DNA of 64,000 nt from Opitutus sp. ER46 (GCF_003054705.1 NZ_QAYX01000025.1:682001-746000); one strand, 5' to 3'; positions 50,534-60,351 are shown, numbered from the stretch's first letter. A program made the numbers and translations. The notes: generated from the letters alone by a model not told the origin.

Positions 50534-51595
50534 TTAGAAGAACCAGAAACGCTTCTTCTTGGCGGGGGCGGGAGCGGCGCCCTCGGCGGGCGGGGCATTC
50601 TTGGCGGCGACCACCTCGAGTTCGGCGAGCTTGGCCTTGGCGCTGTTCGCGATCTTGGATTCGGGGTAGGCGGTGATCGCCTCGTTGTAGAAAACCCGGG
50701 CGGCTTTGAAATTGCTTCGTTTGTAGAAGTAGAAGTCGCCGATCTTGATTTTGCTCTCCGCGAGCATGGTCTTCATCCCGTCGAGCCCCTGTTCTGCGTT
50801 CCCGATGTTGTTATCGCCGGGGTAGAGGAGCATGTAATCGGTGAAGTACGTGATCGCTTCCTTGGTGGCCGCCTGGTCGTAGTACGGGCCATCCACGAGC
50901 TGCGAGTAGGTCTGCGCGATCTTCATGTAGGCGTCGGGGGTGAGGACGCTGTGGGGGTAATTGTTGATCAACCGGTCGAGGGCGTCGATTGCGGCGGCGG
51001 ACTCCTTCAGGTAGATGTAGCCGCGGGCGACGTTCATCAGCGAGAGGGGGGCGTAGTCGCTGTACGGCGCGTTGCCGACGACGGTCTCGAAGAACTCGAT
51101 CGACTTCTCGCGCTGGCGGAAGCCGGGTAGGAGCCCCCAGAGAATGCGACCGCGGGCGCCGTCGAGAAGAGCGCTGGCGATGCGGTACTGCTCACCCACG
51201 ATCTCGTTGAACCGGCGGGTATTCGGATAACGCGAAAGCACCTGCTGGTAGGCGTCGAACGCCTTCACGTAGCCGTGTCGCTTGAGCTCGAGCTGGCCGA
51301 CGCGGTAGAGCGCCTCGGGAGCGTAAATGGAATTCGGGTACCGCTTGCTGACGTTGTTGTAGGCCTTGATGGCCGAGCGAAGGTGACCGCCCTCTTCGTT
51401 GCGGCGGGCCTTGTTCATCAAGTCCAGCGCCTTGCGCCCCTCGGCGCCGGCGAGTCCGGAAAGGGCGCCGCCCTCCACGCGCCAGCCGGTTTCAGCGCTC
51501 CAGACCAAGTCTGCGCGCACCGCGGCGGTCAGGAGGCAGAGAAAGGAGAACAGGATCGAAACTAGGCGCACGGGGCGGCCGGTAAGACAACGCAT
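50534..51595 (-). CDS. bamD: BamD-like TPR protein (outer-membrane protein assembly)
   Basis: 353 residues. The signal peptide (about 1-28, ending AVRA) is followed by tandem tetratricopeptide helices: YNNVSKRYPNSIYAPEALYR, YQQVLSRYPNTRRF, LINNYPHSVLTPDAYMKIAQ and FTDYMLLYPGDNN. These match YfiO/BamD-type proteins of the BAM complex. No lipobox Cys is seen at the cleavage site, unlike classical BamD. The C terminus is a low-complexity tail ending KKKRFWFF. fabH lies 101 bp upstream on the same strand and lptE follows. Confidence 0.8.
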   Translation of the reverse strand: MRCLTGRPVRLVSILFSFLCLLTAAVRADLVWSAETGWRVEGGALSGLAGAEGRKALDLMNKARRNEEGGHLRSAIKAYNNVSKRYPNSIYAPEALYRVGQLELKRHGYVKAFDAYQQVLSRYPNTRRFNEIVGEQYRIASALLDGARGRILWGLLPGFRQREKSIEFFETVVGNAPYSDYAPLSLMNVARGYIYLKESAAAIDALDRLINNYPHSVLTPDAYMKIAQTYSQLVDGPYYDQAATKEAITYFTDYMLLYPGDNNIGNAEQGLDGMKTMLAESKIKIGDFYFYKRSNFKAARVFYNEAITAYPESKIANSAKAKLAELEVVAAKNAPPAEGAAPAPAKKKRFWFF

Positions 51596-51696
51596 CGAGG
51601 AAAGGTGAAGAGGAAAGTGAAGTTGAGGGTCGGAAGAACGAAGGAAAGCTCGGCGCAGGGGAAGACGTCTCGCTCAACGTTCACTCGCAAAAGGGC

Positions 51697-52689
51697 TCAC
51701 CAGCGAATCAGGGCACTTCCGTAGGTCAAGCCCGCCCCGAATGCGACCAGCAGGATCAACTGGCCGGGCTGGATCCGGCCGGCGCGCCGGGCTTCGTCGA
51801 GCGCGAGCGGGATCGAGGCGGCGGAGGTGTTGCCGTAGCGGTCCACGTTGACGAAGAAGCGGTCCATGGGGAGCTCGAGGTACTCGGAAATGGCGGCAAT
51901 GATGCGGAGATTCGCCTGATGCGGGATAACGAGCGAAATCTGATCAGCGGTGACTTTGTGTTGTTCCAAAATATCGCGGGCGGATTCGTCCATGGCCCGA
52001 ACCGCGATCTTGAATACCTCCTTGCCTTTCATCCGGATGCAACTCGTCGGCTGCTCAGGGCTCGCCGCGTTGGCTGGCGTGGCGGGGACGGCCCTTGGGA
52101 TGTAGAGCAGGTCGGTGTTGGAACCATCGGCGCCGAGGTTCACGCCGAGCACGCCGCGCGTGGGGTCATCCCCGGCGCCGAGCACCACGGCGCCGGCGCC
52201 GTCGCCGAAGAGCACGCAGGTGGTGCGGTCCTTCCAGTCGACGACGGAGGAGAGCTTTTCCACGCCGATGACGAGCGCCTTCTGGCGCCGTCCGGAGCTG
52301 ATCATCGCGCTGGCGGTGTCGAGGGCGTAGAGGAAGCCGCTGCAGGCGGCGTTGAGGTCGAAACAGGCGGCGTGGGTGGGGATGCCGAGCTTGTGCTGCA
52401 CGATGCAGGCCGTGGCCGGCATGGGCAGGTCGGGCGTGACGGTGGCAATGATCAGGAGATCAATGTCGGCAGCGGTGAGCCCCGCGTTTTCCAGCGCGCT
52501 CTGGGCGGCGCGGACGGCGAGGTCCGAGGAGAGTTCGTCGTCAGCGGCGATGCGGCGCTCGCGGATGCCGCTGCGGGACTGGATCCACTCGTCTGAGGTT
52601 TCGACGATCCTGGACAGGTCATCGTTGGTCATGACTCGGGCCGGGGCGTAGGAGCCGGTGCCGAGCACGACAGTTGGGCGGTGTGGCAT
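51697..52689 (-). CDS. fabH: Beta-ketoacyl-ACP synthase III
   Basis: 330 residues. It starts fatty-acid synthesis by condensing acetyl-CoA with malonyl-ACP. The catalytic triad is visible: Cys116 in [12 protein letters not shown], His in [11 protein letters not shown] and Asn in [13 protein letters not shown]. The N terminus has [16 protein letters not shown] and [15 protein letters not shown]. Third gene of the rpmF-plsX-fabH operon, 45 bp after plsX. Confidence 0.96.
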   Translation of the reverse strand: MPHRPTVVLGTGSYAPARVMTNDDLSRIVETSDEWIQSRSGIRERRIAADDELSSDLAVRAAQSALENAGLTAADIDLLIIATVTPDLPMPATACIVQHKLGIPTHAACFDLNAACSGFLYALDTASAMISSGRRQKALVIGVEKLSSVVDWKDRTTCVLFGDGAGAVVLGAGDDPTRGVLGVNLGADGSNTDLLYIPRAVPATPANAASPEQPTSCIRMKGKEVFKIAVRAMDESARDILEQHKVTADQISLVIPHQANLRIIAAISEYLELPMDRFFVNVDRYGNTSAASIPLALDEARRAGRIQPGQLILLVAFGAGLTYGSALIRW

Positions 52690-52734
52690 GCGGGGAAACA
52701 GAAGGGCGGGGCGGGGGCCGGTGCAGCCCCACCG

Positions 52735-53808
52735 TCACGCGACGCAAGCAGGTCCCAGGCGCTCGTTGACGCGGGCGATGTCCGCCTCGATGCGCTGGTT
52801 CATGTCGGCCTTGAGGATCTCGTGAGCGGCGTGGATGGCGGACTTGATCGCGCGCCGGTTGGAGGAACCGTGGGCCTTGAGAATGTTGCCGTTGAGGCCG
52901 AGCAGCGGGGCGCCGCTGTAACGCTCGGGATTGACGCGTTCCTTGAGGGCGTTGAAAGCGCCCTGGGAGAGCAGCGCACCGGTGGCGCGGAGCGGGTTGG
53001 CGCCGAGTTCTTCCTTGAGGACCGACTTGAAGAACTTCACCAGCGACTCCCAGCTCTTGAGCATGATGTTGCCGACGAAACCGTCGCAGATCACGACATC
53101 CACCGGCTCAAACTCGTCGTGCCGGGTGAAAACGTTGAAGCCCTCGATCGGGCCGGTGTAGTTTACCAAGTCGTTCACCCGACGCAACATGTCGTTGGTC
53201 TCGGTGATGAGGGCGTTCCCTTTGCCCTCTTCGGTCCCGATGGTCATGAGGCCGACGCGAGGCGACTTAACCCCGAGCATGACGCGGCAGTAGTGGCTGC
53301 CGAGAATCGCGTTGTGGACGAGGTGTTCGGGGCGGGCCTCGGGGTTGGCGCCGGCGTCGATGAGGACGAAATGGCCGCCCTCGCGGGGGCAGATGGCGCC
53401 GAGCGCCGGACGAGCGACGCCTTCCATCGGCCGGAGCCGGATGGTGCCGGTCGCCATGAGGGCGCCGGTGTTGCCGCAGCTCACGACGGCGCTTGCCTCG
53501 TGGTTTTTCACCAGCTCGATCGCGCGCACCATCGACGAGTCCTTCTTCTTCTTCAGCGCGGCGACGGGCTTGTCGTCCATCGTGACGACCTCCGAAGCGT
53601 GAAGGACCGCAATGCGCGGGTGTCGATGCAGCCCGCAATCGCGGAGGAGCGGATCAAGTATCCCCTGGTCTCCTACGATCGTGATCGGGTTGAGCGAGTG
53701 GTACTGGGTGACCGCAAGCTTAACGGCAGCAACGACCTCGGCAGGGCCGAGATCTCCGCCCATTGCGTCGACAGCAATGCGGCCCGCGGAAGCGGAATGG
53801 GTGACCAT
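52735..53808 (-). CDS. plsX: Phosphate acyltransferase PlsX
   Basis: 357 residues. It converts acyl-ACP to acyl-phosphate for phospholipid synthesis. Family blocks: IAVDAMGGDLGPAEVVAAV, DPLLRDCGLHRHPRI, SCGNTGALMATGTIRLRPM, RPALGAICP, GTEEGKGN and VVICDGFVGNIMLKSWESL. ATG 53808 lies 33 bp after the rpmF stop. Standard operon partner of rpmF and fabH, linking envelope lipid supply to growth. Confidence 0.96.
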   Translation of the reverse strand: MVTHSASAGRIAVDAMGGDLGPAEVVAAVKLAVTQYHSLNPITIVGDQGILDPLLRDCGLHRHPRIAVLHASEVVTMDDKPVAALKKKKDSSMVRAIELVKNHEASAVVSCGNTGALMATGTIRLRPMEGVARPALGAICPREGGHFVLIDAGANPEARPEHLVHNAILGSHYCRVMLGVKSPRVGLMTIGTEEGKGNALITETNDMLRRVNDLVNYTGPIEGFNVFTRHDEFEPVDVVICDGFVGNIMLKSWESLVKFFKSVLKEELGANPLRATGALLSQGAFNALKERVNPERYSGAPLLGLNGNILKAHGSSNRRAIKSAIHAAHEILKADMNQRIEADIARVNERLGPACVA

Positions 53809-53841
53809 CGCGAGGGATGGCGTGGGGGCGAGGCGTTAGCC

Positions 53842-54021
53842 TCAGACCGAGACGTTGAGCACCTGGCGGCCGCGGTACATCCCGTTCTTCGGGTTCACGC
53901 GGTGAGGGCGGAAGGTGCTGCCATCGGTCGGATCCTTAGCGAACTCAGGCGCCTTGAAGGCGTTGGCAGCACGACGATTGGCGCTGCGACGTTTGGACTG
54001 TTTGCGTTTCGGATTGGCCAT
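53842..54021 (-). CDS. rpmF: 50S ribosomal protein bL32
   Basis: 59 residues, starting MANPKRKQSKRRSANRRAAN and ending GRQVLNVSV. The N-terminal P-K-R-K-x-S-x-R-R pattern and the position before plsX identify bL32. It has no zinc-binding cysteine pairs (the C-minus form). The rpmF-plsX-fabH order is widespread. Confidence 0.93.
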   Translation of the reverse strand: MANPKRKQSKRRSANRRAANAFKAPEFAKDPTDGSTFRPHRVNPKNGMYRGRQVLNVSV

Positions 54022-54168
54022 GGGAGAAAAAGGTTACGCGTGCGCCGGTTGTTGGACGCCCGCCGGTTCGATTGAAAGGGTCGGAGTAAAGGGTGGGCTT
54101 CGGACGCGTCAAGCGCCTTCGTTGCCGGGCGCAAACGGCTCAGCTTGCGGTGCCCGCGGCCGTCGCGA

Positions 54169-55170
54169 TCAGCGGTAAAAGATGAACGCCAGGACGGCGG
54201 CAACACCAAGCCGGTACCAGGCAAAGAGGCCAAGCCCATGCCGGGTGAGCCACTGGACGAGGAATCGGACGCAGATCACGGCTGTGACGGTGGCGACGAC
54301 GCAACCGACGAGCACGTGGGCCCACCCGAAAACCTCGATCATCGCGGCGCCACTGCGCGCGCTCTTGTAGATGGAGGCGGCACTGAGGCTGACGAAGCCA
54401 AGCAGGAAGCTGAACTCTGCCGCCCGGCGTGGATCGAGCCCCGCAAAATATCCGCCGACGATGGTGGTCATCGACCGGCTGGTGCCCGGCCACATCGAAA
54501 GGCACTGCAGGAGGCCGATGCCAACGGCAGCCTTGGGCGATACCTCTGTAACCGTCTTAACTTGAGACGCTTCACGACGCTTTCGCCAGGCTTCGGCGGC
54601 GAACATCAAGCCGGCGCCGACGACTTGGGCGATGATCACGGCCCCCACCGAAAACAGCTTCTCGAGGTGGTCGCGCAGGAGGAAGCCGATCGCCCCGGTC
54701 GGGATAAACCCCAGTGTCACCGCGAGCAGGAGTCGAAGCCCGGCGGGATCGCGGCCCAGCAATCCGCGAATCATGGCGGCAATCTGCGCCCAGTAGAGCA
54801 GGGCGACGGCCGCGATGGCACCGAACTGGATCACGACGGTGAAGGTGTCGGCCGCCAGCTTTACGGACAGCGGTTCTCCCGCGGGGTGTTTGGCGGAGGG
54901 CTTCTTGTACCACAGCGGCTCGCCATCGCGTCCGAGCAGCGGGGCGTCGGACTCCAGGCCGAGGAAACGGTTGGCAATGATGAGGTGACCGGTGGAGGAA
55001 ACGGGCAGGTACTCGGTGACGCCCTCAATGACGCCAAGGATGATGGCGTCGCTCAACGCGAGTTCGGCGGCGGGCGCGGCGACCGGCGGGGCTTTGGCGG
55101 ATTCTGCGGGTTGCGCGCAGGCGAGGGAGGTGATCCACACGGCGAGAGTGAGGCGCAGGAGAGTTCGCAC
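54169..55170 (-). CDS. uppP: Undecaprenyl-diphosphate phosphatase
   Basis: 333 residues from GTG 55170; no ATG is available near the conserved part. The membrane enzyme recycles the lipid carrier of cell-wall synthesis. Motif 1 is GVIEGVTEYLPVSSTGHLI at about 48-66, and motif 2 is MWPGTSRSMTTIVGG at about 228-242. Eight or so TM segments are present. Unusual: a cleavable-looking N-terminal hydrophobic extension of about 35 residues, and a loop of about 30 residues (LLGRDGEPLWYKKPSAKHP) after motif 1. Divergent from trpD. Confidence 0.93.
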   Translation of the reverse strand: MRTLLRLTLAVWITSLACAQPAESAKAPPVAAPAAELALSDAIILGVIEGVTEYLPVSSTGHLIIANRFLGLESDAPLLGRDGEPLWYKKPSAKHPAGEPLSVKLAADTFTVVIQFGAIAAVALLYWAQIAAMIRGLLGRDPAGLRLLLAVTLGFIPTGAIGFLLRDHLEKLFSVGAVIIAQVVGAGLMFAAEAWRKRREASQVKTVTEVSPKAAVGIGLLQCLSMWPGTSRSMTTIVGGYFAGLDPRRAAEFSFLLGFVSLSAASIYKSARSGAAMIEVFGWAHVLVGCVVATVTAVICVRFLVQWLTRHGLGLFAWYRLGVAAVLAFIFYR

Positions 55171-55332
55171 GCGGCTTGGTTTCAGCTTTGTCGGGATCGG
55201 GCAACGACTTTTGTGGTGGGTGTGGTCCCCAATCCGGGGATTCGGACCGGGGGATGAATGCCGGACCGTCACGCGTTTCAGACAGGATTCTGACTTGCTC
55301 ACCCGGGCGGGGATCGTGCCTATTGCGAACGC

Positions 55333-56379
55333 ATGTCCACGCTTCCGGAGATGACTGCGCAGTTGGGGTTGGGCCGCGAACTCACGGCCGACCAGGTGGA
55401 GATTGCTGCTGCGGCGCTGGCGGCGGGCGAGATTCCGGACGGATTGAAGGCCGAGTTTCTGGAGACGCTGGCGAAAAAAGGAGAGACCCCGGGCGAGATC
55501 GCGGCGTTCGCGGCGGCATTCCGCAAGCGGGCGATTGATCCGGGCGTCGGCGCCTGGTCTGAGCTGGCGATCGACATTGTCGGCACGGGGGGAGATCACG
55601 CGGGCGGCTTCAACGTCTCGAGCGTGGTCGTGCTCGTTCTGGCCGCCGCGGGCGTGCCCGTGATGAAGCATGGCAATCGCGGTGTGACGTCGAAATGCGG
55701 GAGCGCCGATCTGCTCGCCGGCTTGGGCGTCGATCTTGAGGCGGCGCCGGAGAAGCTGCAGCGGGCGCTGCAGGAACTGGGTTTTGTCTTTTTCTACGCC
55801 CCGGCGTACCACCCCACGTTCCGCCACATCGCGCCGGTTCGGAAGGCACTCGCGGCGCGCGGGCAGCGGACCGTGTTCAATATTCTCGGGACGCTGATCA
55901 ACCCGGGGCGCCCGGCGCACGTGCTGCTCGGCGCCTATTCGGCGGCGCTCGTGCCGAAGCTGGCGGGAGCGTTGCAGGCGCTCGGCGCCAAGGCCGGCAT
56001 CGCGGTGCACGGCGTCCTCGGACTCGATCGCGGCATCGATGAGCTCACGACCGCATCGCCCAACCGGGTGCGGGGCTTCGGCCGGCTTGAGGCGGTCGAC
56101 GGGGAATGGAATGCCCCGGATTTCGGCCTGAAGGTGTCGCCGTTCTCCGATCTGGTGGGCGGTGATGTCGCCACCAATCTCGGCATCGTCGAAGCGCTGC
56201 TCGATGGCCGTGGTCCCGCCGGGCTCGCGGACACCGTGGCGCTCAACGCGGCTGTCTCGATGTGGATCGTCGGCCGGCAGCCGAGTGTGCGGGACGGCAT
56301 CGGACTCGCCCGTGAGCTCCTCCTGGGCGGCGCGGTGAAGCAGAAGATTGCCGACACCCGGGAGTTCTTCCGCTCGTGA
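55333..56379 (+). CDS. trpD: Anthranilate phosphoribosyltransferase
   Basis: 348 residues. It joins anthranilate and PRPP in tryptophan synthesis. The PRPP-binding motif is DIVGTGGDHAGGFNVS at about 80-95. KHGNRGVTSKCGSADLLAGL, FFYAPAYHPTFRHIAPVRK and FNILGTLINP are family blocks; LGLDRGIDELTTASP holds the metal-binding Asp-Glu pair. The usual KHGNRxxSSxSGSAD is changed to VTSKCGSAD, still within family range. No other trp gene is in the window. Confidence 0.93.
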   Translation: MSTLPEMTAQLGLGRELTADQVEIAAAALAAGEIPDGLKAEFLETLAKKGETPGEIAAFAAAFRKRAIDPGVGAWSELAIDIVGTGGDHAGGFNVSSVVVLVLAAAGVPVMKHGNRGVTSKCGSADLLAGLGVDLEAAPEKLQRALQELGFVFFYAPAYHPTFRHIAPVRKALAARGQRTVFNILGTLINPGRPAHVLLGAYSAALVPKLAGALQALGAKAGIAVHGVLGLDRGIDELTTASPNRVRGFGRLEAVDGEWNAPDFGLKVSPFSDLVGGDVATNLGIVEALLDGRGPAGLADTVALNAAVSMWIVGRQPSVRDGIGLARELLLGGAVKQKIADTREFFRS

Positions 56380-56470
56380 ACGTGCGCTCCCGCCCGGTTA
56401 CCCGCCGACTGCCGCGTCCCGGACCGGGGCTTCGCGGCTGCACCACGCGGGCGTCCTTCTCTCCCTTTAC

Positions 56471-57808
56471 ATGAACCGAAAATTCTTCGGCACCGATGGC
56501 GTGCGTGGACCCTATGGTGGCCCCGTCGTCAATGAGACCTTTGCGGCCCGTCTCGGCTGCGCGGCGGCGACATGGCTGCGCCAGACTGGCTGCACGGGTC
56601 CGCTCCGCGTGCTGATTGGCCGCGACACCCGCGCGTCGGGTGCGGCGCTCGAGGCGGCCGTTGCCCGCGGCCTGCGTTCCGCCGGGGCCGAACCCGTCTC
56701 GCTGGGCGTGCTGCCCACTCCGGCGGTCGCCCGATCCGTCGTCCGCCAGAAGGCCGCGCTCGGCGTGGTGATCACGGCCTCGCACAATCCGGCCGAGGAC
56801 AACGGCATCAAGTTTTTCGGACCGCGCGGCGTGAAACTGACCGATGCCGACGAGAGTGCGATCGAGGCGGCGCTGCCGGAAACGGTGGCGGGGCTGCCCG
56901 CGCCTTTGCCCACGCTCGATGCGGTATCCGACTACGTCAGCGCGATGACGGCGGTGCTTCCTTCGGGAGCTTTGGCCGGTTGGCGGATCGTGCTCGATAC
57001 CGCCAACGGCGCCACCTGCGGCACGTCGCCCCGCGTGTTGCGCGGGCTCGGGGCGGAGGTTCTCGGAATCGGCGACGCGCCCGATGGCCGGAACATCAAT
57101 CTTGGCGTGGGGAGCGAGCACCCCGCGGCGTTGGCGGCCCGTGTCGCGGCGGAGAATGCCCGCATCGGTATCGCCCACGACGGCGATGGTGACCGCTGCG
57201 TGCTATGCGACGAGCGGGGGGCGATCCTCGACGGGGACGAGATCCTCGCGATCCTGGCGCTTCATGCGCTTCGTTGCCGCAAACTCGAGAAACGCACCCT
57301 GGTGGTCACGGTGCAGAGCAACCTGGGGGTGGACGCCGTTGTAAGCGCGGCCGGCGGCCGCGTCCTGCGGACCTCCGTCGGCGACCGCTACGTCATCGAG
57401 CGCATGCTCGCGGAGGGCGCCAGCCTGGGCGGCGAATCGTCCGGCCACATCATCTGCCCGCAGTACTCTCCCACGGGGGACGGCTTGGTGGCGGCGCTCA
57501 AGGTGATCGAAGTCATGGTCAGCACCGGGCTGCCGCTGTCGGACCTGCGCCGGGTGCTGGTAAAATTTCCGCAGGCGACCATGGCCCTGAAAGTCCGCGA
57601 GAAGAAGCCGCTCGAGCAGCTCCCGGGCGTTCGCTCGGCGACCGCCACGCTGGAAAAGGAGCTCGGCGTAAACGGTCGCGTGCTCGTGCGCTGGTCCGGC
57701 ACCGAAGCCAAGCTTCGCCTCTTGGTGGAGGGGCCGACCGAGCAGGTGGTGCGGGAGGGCATCAACCGGCTGGAAGCTGCCGCCCGCGCCGAACTCGCCG
57801 TGGTGTAG
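56471..57808 (+). CDS. glmM: Phosphoglucosamine mutase
   Basis: 445 residues. It interconverts glucosamine-6-phosphate and -1-phosphate for UDP-GlcNAc and murein. N-terminal FFGTDGVRG; the phosphoserine site is Ser104 in ITASHNPAEDNGIKFF; the metal loop is HDGDGDRC; the sugar-binding loop is GGESSGHIIC; the phosphate-binding C-terminal loop is RWSGTEAKLR. ATG 56471 is chosen at the conserved start. It works upstream of the UDPGP-family enzyme at 62423-63868. Confidence 0.95.
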   Translation: MNRKFFGTDGVRGPYGGPVVNETFAARLGCAAATWLRQTGCTGPLRVLIGRDTRASGAALEAAVARGLRSAGAEPVSLGVLPTPAVARSVVRQKAALGVVITASHNPAEDNGIKFFGPRGVKLTDADESAIEAALPETVAGLPAPLPTLDAVSDYVSAMTAVLPSGALAGWRIVLDTANGATCGTSPRVLRGLGAEVLGIGDAPDGRNINLGVGSEHPAALAARVAAENARIGIAHDGDGDRCVLCDERGAILDGDEILAILALHALRCRKLEKRTLVVTVQSNLGVDAVVSAAGGRVLRTSVGDRYVIERMLAEGASLGGESSGHIICPQYSPTGDGLVAALKVIEVMVSTGLPLSDLRRVLVKFPQATMALKVREKKPLEQLPGVRSATATLEKELGVNGRVLVRWSGTEAKLRLLVEGPTEQVVREGINRLEAAARAELAVV

Positions 57809-57865
57809 GAAAATCTGCAATCCGGGCTTTCCAATCCCACGAAGCAACCTAGGTTCCGCCGCTTT

Positions 57866-58282
57866 ATGGAAAAGACCTTCATTATCTTTAAGCCCGACTG
57901 CATGCAGAAGCGCGTGGTCGGCAGTGTGCTCAGCCGGTTCGAGGCCGCAGGCTTCGACGTGATCGGCTGCAAGATGGCCCGCCTTGATCCGGCGGTCCTG
58001 CGCGAGCACTACGCCCACGTCGCCAGCAAGCCGTTCTACCCGGAGATCGAGCAGTTCATGGCTTCCCGTCCCGTGATCATGATGGCGCTGCGCGGCGAGA
58101 ACATCGTCCAGCGCGTCCGCGATCTGCTCGGGCCGACGGATTCGAAGAAGGCCGCCAAGGGCACGATCCGCGGCGACTTCGGCACCGACATGATGCGCAA
58201 CATCGTGCACGCCTCCGACAGCGTGGAGAACGGCAAGGTCGAACTCGCGCGGTTCTTCAAGGCCGGCGAGATCTTCGAGTAA
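57866..58282 (+). CDS. ndk: Nucleoside diphosphate kinase
   Basis: 138 residues, normal size. The catalytic His115 lies in MMRNIVHASDSVE; the N terminus is MEKTFIIFKPDCMQKRVVG, where the more usual KPDA is KPDC. It balances NTP pools. It lies 57 bp after glmM on the same strand. Confidence 0.96.
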   Translation: MEKTFIIFKPDCMQKRVVGSVLSRFEAAGFDVIGCKMARLDPAVLREHYAHVASKPFYPEIEQFMASRPVIMMALRGENIVQRVRDLLGPTDSKKAAKGTIRGDFGTDMMRNIVHASDSVENGKVELARFFKAGEIFE

Positions 58283-58690
58283 GGCATCCCCCGCGCGCGT
58301 TCCGGCGCGCCTGCGCTGCCCCGGTTGGCGGTCGCCTCAGGCGGCACCCCGGGGCGGGATTAGGTCGTTACCCCATGGCAAATGACGTGGGGCAACGCTA
58401 TCTTGGCCACAGGATGATTCAGCCTGCGCCCTACCATGGCAGCTTGATGAAGCTGGCGTTCACCATGCTTGCGATTCTCGCGGTGCTGGCCGCGGGCCTC
58501 ACGGTTTGGCGGGAGGCCACGGTGCCCGCCCGCGGAGGGTCCGGGATCCCGGCCTCCGCCTTGATCCGGCGCTAGCGCCATGGCCGCGACACCGCCGTCG
58601 GAAGCGGGGGTGATCCCTCGCCGTGGCGTGCCCGTGGCCGCGGGAGCAAAGCCTTGCGGTTCCAATCCCGCGACCCGAAGCTCCGCCGCG
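58283..58690. other. Intergenic region between ndk and the response regulator
   Basis: About 400 bp. Contains a possible 42-residue membrane peptide gene (58447-58575) and GC-rich inverted segments after ndk without a T-run. Nothing else was recognised. Confidence 0.4.
58447..58575 (+). CDS. Possible 42-residue single-TM peptide
   Basis: ATG 58447 opens MKLAFTMLAILAVLAAGLTV, a credible membrane segment, followed by a short polar tail ending ALIRR. There is no recognised family, terminator or good ribosome site, so chance coding cannot be excluded. Confidence 0.3.
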   Translation: MKLAFTMLAILAVLAAGLTVWREATVPARGGSGIPASALIRR

Positions 58691-59140
58691 ATGACGAATG
58701 CCCCCACCATTCTGGTCGTCGAGGACGAGGAGGACTCGGTCGTGCTGCTCGAGAACGCCTTCCGCAAGGCGCAGTTTCTAAACCCGGTTCACCGTGTGTC
58801 GCACGGCGCCCTGGCGATGGAGTACCTCACGAACGCCATCGACGCGAAAAAGCGCACCGTGCCGCTCCCTGCGCTCGTGCTGCTCGATCTTAAGCTGCCC
58901 CTGGTCTCCGGCCTCGAGGTGCTGCGCTGGATCCGGACGCATCCGGTCCTGCACTCGTTGATCGTGATCGTCTTTACCTCGTCGTCCGAGCCCAGGGACA
59001 TCGCGGCCGCCTACCGCGCCGGTGCAAATTCGTACCTGGTCAAGCCGACGACGGTGAACGCACTGCGTGAACTCGCGGTGGAGTTGCGCAACTACTGGCT
59101 CCGGCTCAACGTGCCGCCCAACGAGCCCGGCCCGACCTAA
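58691..59140 (+). CDS. Single-domain response regulator (Rcp1-like)
   Basis: 149 residues, receiver only. TILVVEDEEDSVVLLENAF starts the acidic pocket, acceptor Asp66 is in VLLDLKLPLVSG, with Thr in VFTSSSE and Lys in YLVKPTT. The inserted loop before the acceptor strand (AIDAKKRTVPLPALVLLD) is typical of Rcp1-type regulators paired with phytochrome-like kinases. No kinase adjoins; the kinase at 4766-6616 has the matching HisKA style, but pairing is a guess. Confidence 0.88.
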   Translation: MTNAPTILVVEDEEDSVVLLENAFRKAQFLNPVHRVSHGALAMEYLTNAIDAKKRTVPLPALVLLDLKLPLVSGLEVLRWIRTHPVLHSLIVIVFTSSSEPRDIAAAYRAGANSYLVKPTTVNALRELAVELRNYWLRLNVPPNEPGPT

Positions 59141-59223
59141 GGACCAGATTGGCGGCGGCAATCGTCCCTGCTGGTTTTTGCTCGCCCGGTCGCAGCCCGG
59201 TTTCGACACTCCCGCCACCCCGT

Positions 59224-59778
59224 ATGAAGCGAATCGTTCTTGTCCTGGCGACCGTCGTCCTCGCGTTCGGCCTGACCGCGCCCCTGTCGGCGCAACAGGC
59301 GCGCAAGAGTCCGCACGAGACGATCAGCCGCCTGGTGCAGAACAATCGGGTGACGATCGTTTATGGGCGCCCGTACACGCGGCATCCCCAGACGAACGCG
59401 CCGCGCAAGATCTGGGGCGGCTTGGTGCCGTTCGGGAAGATCTGGCGACTCGGCGCCGACGAGGCGACGCTCTTCATCACCCAGCAGCCGCTCCTGCTCG
59501 GCCAGGCCGAGATTCCGGCGGGGGCGTACACGCTGTTCATGTTGCCGGCGGCCGACGGCTCCGCCGAGTTGCTCATCAACCGCGAGATCGGGCAATGGGG
59601 CGTCGACCCCTACGACCGCGCGACCGAGATCGCGCGCGTGCCGCTCCAACGGCAGGAACTGGCGACGCCTGTGGACCAGTTTACCATCGCGATCGACAAC
59701 GGTTCGACGGCGGGCGGGGTGCTCTCCTTCAGTTGGGAGAAGGTGCAGTATTCCGTGCCGTTCCGGGTGCGAAAGTAG
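59224..59778 (+). CDS. Secreted DUF2911 family protein
   Basis: 184 residues with a signal peptide (about 1-24, ending LSAQ). DUF2911 landmarks: VTIVYGRPYTRHPQ, IWGGLVPFGKIWRLGADEAT, IPAGAYTLFMLPA and the C-terminal FSWEKVQYSVPFRV. Function unknown; a beta-sandwich periplasmic protein is likely. ATG 59224 directly precedes the signal peptide. Confidence 0.85.
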   Translation: MKRIVLVLATVVLAFGLTAPLSAQQARKSPHETISRLVQNNRVTIVYGRPYTRHPQTNAPRKIWGGLVPFGKIWRLGADEATLFITQQPLLLGQAEIPAGAYTLFMLPAADGSAELLINREIGQWGVDPYDRATEIARVPLQRQELATPVDQFTIAIDNGSTAGGVLSFSWEKVQYSVPFRVRK

Positions 59779-59988
59779 CGCCGCCATTCCGGGTTGGGGC
59801 GCGGCCTCCTCCGGTTCGGTTCGCCCTCGGCGCGGTGAATTACGCGTGAATAAGTTTCCGGCGAAAGGAGTTGCCATCGCGGGCGCACGTGGCTGCTTCG
59901 CCGCCGGATTTTCCCCATGGTTTTTTCCTCGTTTTGTGCGCTGGGTTGAGGTCGCCATGGACCGCGCGCCCGCCATCCTTTCCCTGCG

Positions 59989-60351
59989 ATGAATACGACC
60001 GCCCTCGTCTCCACGAGAATTCCCGGTTTCAGGGTCGTGCCGAAGCGGAAGCTCGGTGACGTTTTCCGCCCTTCCCAGAGCGGGTTCTATGTCCTCCTTG
60101 GCCGCCGCGGGGGCGCCACCGCACCCCGGGAGCGCGTCCTGTTCGTCGACTATGTCGACGACTTTCTCGACGCCTGCCGGCTGCAGATCGACGAGCTGTG
60201 GACGAAGCACCGCGTGATGATCACGCACGTGGCGGTCAAACTTGGGCGGCCGTTCCAGACGGTGCATCCGAGCCTGACCGATGCCTACCGCCGCGCGATC
60301 GCGGTGCAGGAACTCCGCCACAAGTTGAACCCCCGCTTCCGCCGACTCTGA
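59989..60351 (+). CDS. Unknown 120-residue protein
   Basis: A soluble basic protein with segments such as FVDYVDDFLDACRLQIDELW and MITHVAVKLGRPFQTVHPS; no signal peptide. The sequence looks like a real fold rather than a shadow frame. It ends 9 bp before the convergent GspB-like stop. No family recognised. Confidence 0.6.
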   Translation: MNTTALVSTRIPGFRVVPKRKLGDVFRPSQSGFYVLLGRRGGATAPRERVLFVDYVDDFLDACRLQIDELWTKHRVMITHVAVKLGRPFQTVHPSLTDAYRRAIAVQELRHKLNPRFRRL

